DNA from: Tenacibaculum sp. MAR_2010_89
GTDB lineage: Bacteria; Bacteroidota; Bacteroidia; Flavobacteriales; Flavobacteriaceae
NCBI RefSeq assembly: GCF_900105985.1
Contig: NZ_FNUB01000005.1
Location: forward strand, 1,612,001-1,676,000
Length of the DNA: 64,000 nt
Direction: 5' to 3'
Shown here: positions 63,310-64,000 of the stretch, in pieces
Position numbering within the stretch: position 1 is the stretch's first letter
Layout of the letters: each line of letters starts with the position of its first letter
Position numbers and translations under genes: made by a program
Notes under the pieces: generated by a model
The model's database searches: none
What the model was told of the DNA's origin: nothing
Seen by the model: the letters and a program-made list of their open reading frames with translations, nothing else

Positions 63310-64000
63310 GTCTAGTCCTGAAATATGGCTACAGGTTAAAATTGATTTTTAAGCTGATAATTTATATACCATATTAGGTGTTTTATAGTCTAAAGATAAG
63401 TGTAATCTTATTTCGTTGTATAAATTAATTGCATTTTTTGCCGCTCTCTTTGCGTGACTCACGTTATCAAAGGTTTGGTCGAGATAAAATTCATCTTTTA
63501 AAATTCCATTTACGCGCTCTGCCATTGCGTTTTCGTAACAATGATTTTCTTGGGTCATACTAATCTCTATCTTTTTTCTTTTAAGTATTTGTGTGTACAG
63601 ATTACTACAATACTGTATTCCTCTATCCGAGTGATGAATGAGTTGTTTAATGTCTTTAGCTTGATAAATAGCCTTATTAAGAGCTCTTACACATCCTTTT
63701 AATTCTAAACTATCACTTAGGTCGTAACCTACTATTTTTCTAGAATGCATATCAGTTATTAAAGCCAAATAGCAAAACCCTTTTACGGTTCTAATGTATG
63801 TGATATCAGATACCCAAACTTGGTTATTTCTAGTAACTTCCAGGCCTTTTATGATGTTGTTATATTTATAAAAACGATGATAAGAGTTTGTGGTTCTAGC
63901 ACTTGTTCTCCTTCTAAGGGTTAACATTTGATGTTTTCTAAGCACATTAAATAAAGTATCTCTACCAACTTTAATATTAGCTTTATTAAAATCTACATTT
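63310..64000 (-). mobile_element. IS3-family insertion sequence, right part only
   Basis: The element enters from the window edge. Its transposase ends at 63349, and a likely end lies near 63310, where TGTCTAGTCCTGAAATATGG is like IS3-family ends in flavobacteria. The other end is outside the window. Confidence 0.6.
63349..64000 (-). CDS. IS3-family transposase OrfB, partial
   Basis: The frame stays open to the window edge, so only the C-terminal 217 residues are visible. They contain the DDE integrase core: first Asp in WVSDITYIRT, second Asp in LIHHSDRGIQYCSN, and Glu in ENAMAERVNGILKDEF. A tail NLYNEIRLHLSLDYKTPNMVY is typical of OrfB. No frameshift is seen in this part, so it may be functional. 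The first 80-100 residues and OrfA are outside the window. Confidence 0.92.
   Translation of the reverse strand, partial: NVDFNKANIKVGRDTLFNVLRKHQMLTLRRRTSARTTNSYHRFYKYNNIIKGLEVTRNNQVWVSDITYIRTVKGFCYLALITDMHSRKIVGYDLSDSLELKGCVRALNKAIYQAKDIKQLIHHSDRGIQYCSNLYTQILKRKKIEISMTQENHCYENAMAERVNGILKDEFYLDQTFDNVSHAKRAAKNAINLYNEIRLHLSLDYKTPNMVYKLSA

Overview
The window is AT-rich chromosomal DNA from a member of the Bacteroidota, most likely a marine Flavobacteriaceae near Tenacibaculum (the genus is inferred, not shown). Support: a C-terminal type IX secretion sorting domain, TAnnTTTG-type -7 promoter boxes, many Bacteroidota-style outer-membrane proteins and lipoproteins, and housekeeping genes of flavobacterial type (gyrB, mdh, asnB, trp genes, recQ). 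No rRNA, tRNA, CRISPR array or prophage module was seen.

Layout. 1-8.4 kb (minus strand): a run of metal-homeostasis genes (merC-like, folE, an NTF2-like gene, an unknown gene, a Tat-exported PhoX phosphatase, a serine hydrolase, a COG0523/CobW GTPase, an ABC exporter whose permease has a His-rich loop, and a small exported CxxC protein). A promoter with two GCAAC/GTTGC-type sites lies upstream. 8.5-14.1 kb: an envelope operon (large TPR protein, outer-membrane barrel, LAS-type peptidase). 14.2-17.6 kb (plus): FtsE-like ATPase, two glycosyltransferases and a 2OG-Fe(II) oxygenase; the second glycosyltransferase has no normal start codon. 17.8-29 kb: mdh, exported proteins, gyrB, a DUF3103-like lipoprotein, an HTH regulator divergent from two surface-protein genes, and asnB. 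28.9-35.7 kb: a complete trpEGDCFBA operon preceded by a leader peptide with three consecutive Trp codons and a terminator hairpin, a classical attenuator layout. 35.7-41.8 kb: a tricorn-like protease, recQ and a 2OG oxygenase. 41.9-45 kb: DinB/AraC-Ogt/DUF1203 genes and an ECF sigma factor with a membrane partner. 45.1-49 kb: a GbsR-led operon. 49-56 kb: small regulators, transporters and exported enzymes, including a PadR operon and a decayed gene.

The last 8 kb (56-64 kb) is accessory DNA: a T9SS-secreted propeller protein, an IS110-family element with a candidate bridge RNA upstream of its transposase, a run of unrelated minus-strand orphan genes, a tail-fibre-like protein and the end of an IS3-family element. 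The orphan genes are separated by imperfect palindromes that share end motifs (AACGTTT..GTATR at one end, TATAC..TGTT at the other), resembling integron attC sites, but no integrase is in view. I regard this array and the IS110 beside it as the most interesting part, with the trp attenuator and the palindromic promoter of the metal operon next.

Several start codons were moved from the longest possible frame to an internal ATG. Four genes seem truly to use GTG, TTG or (possibly) ATT.
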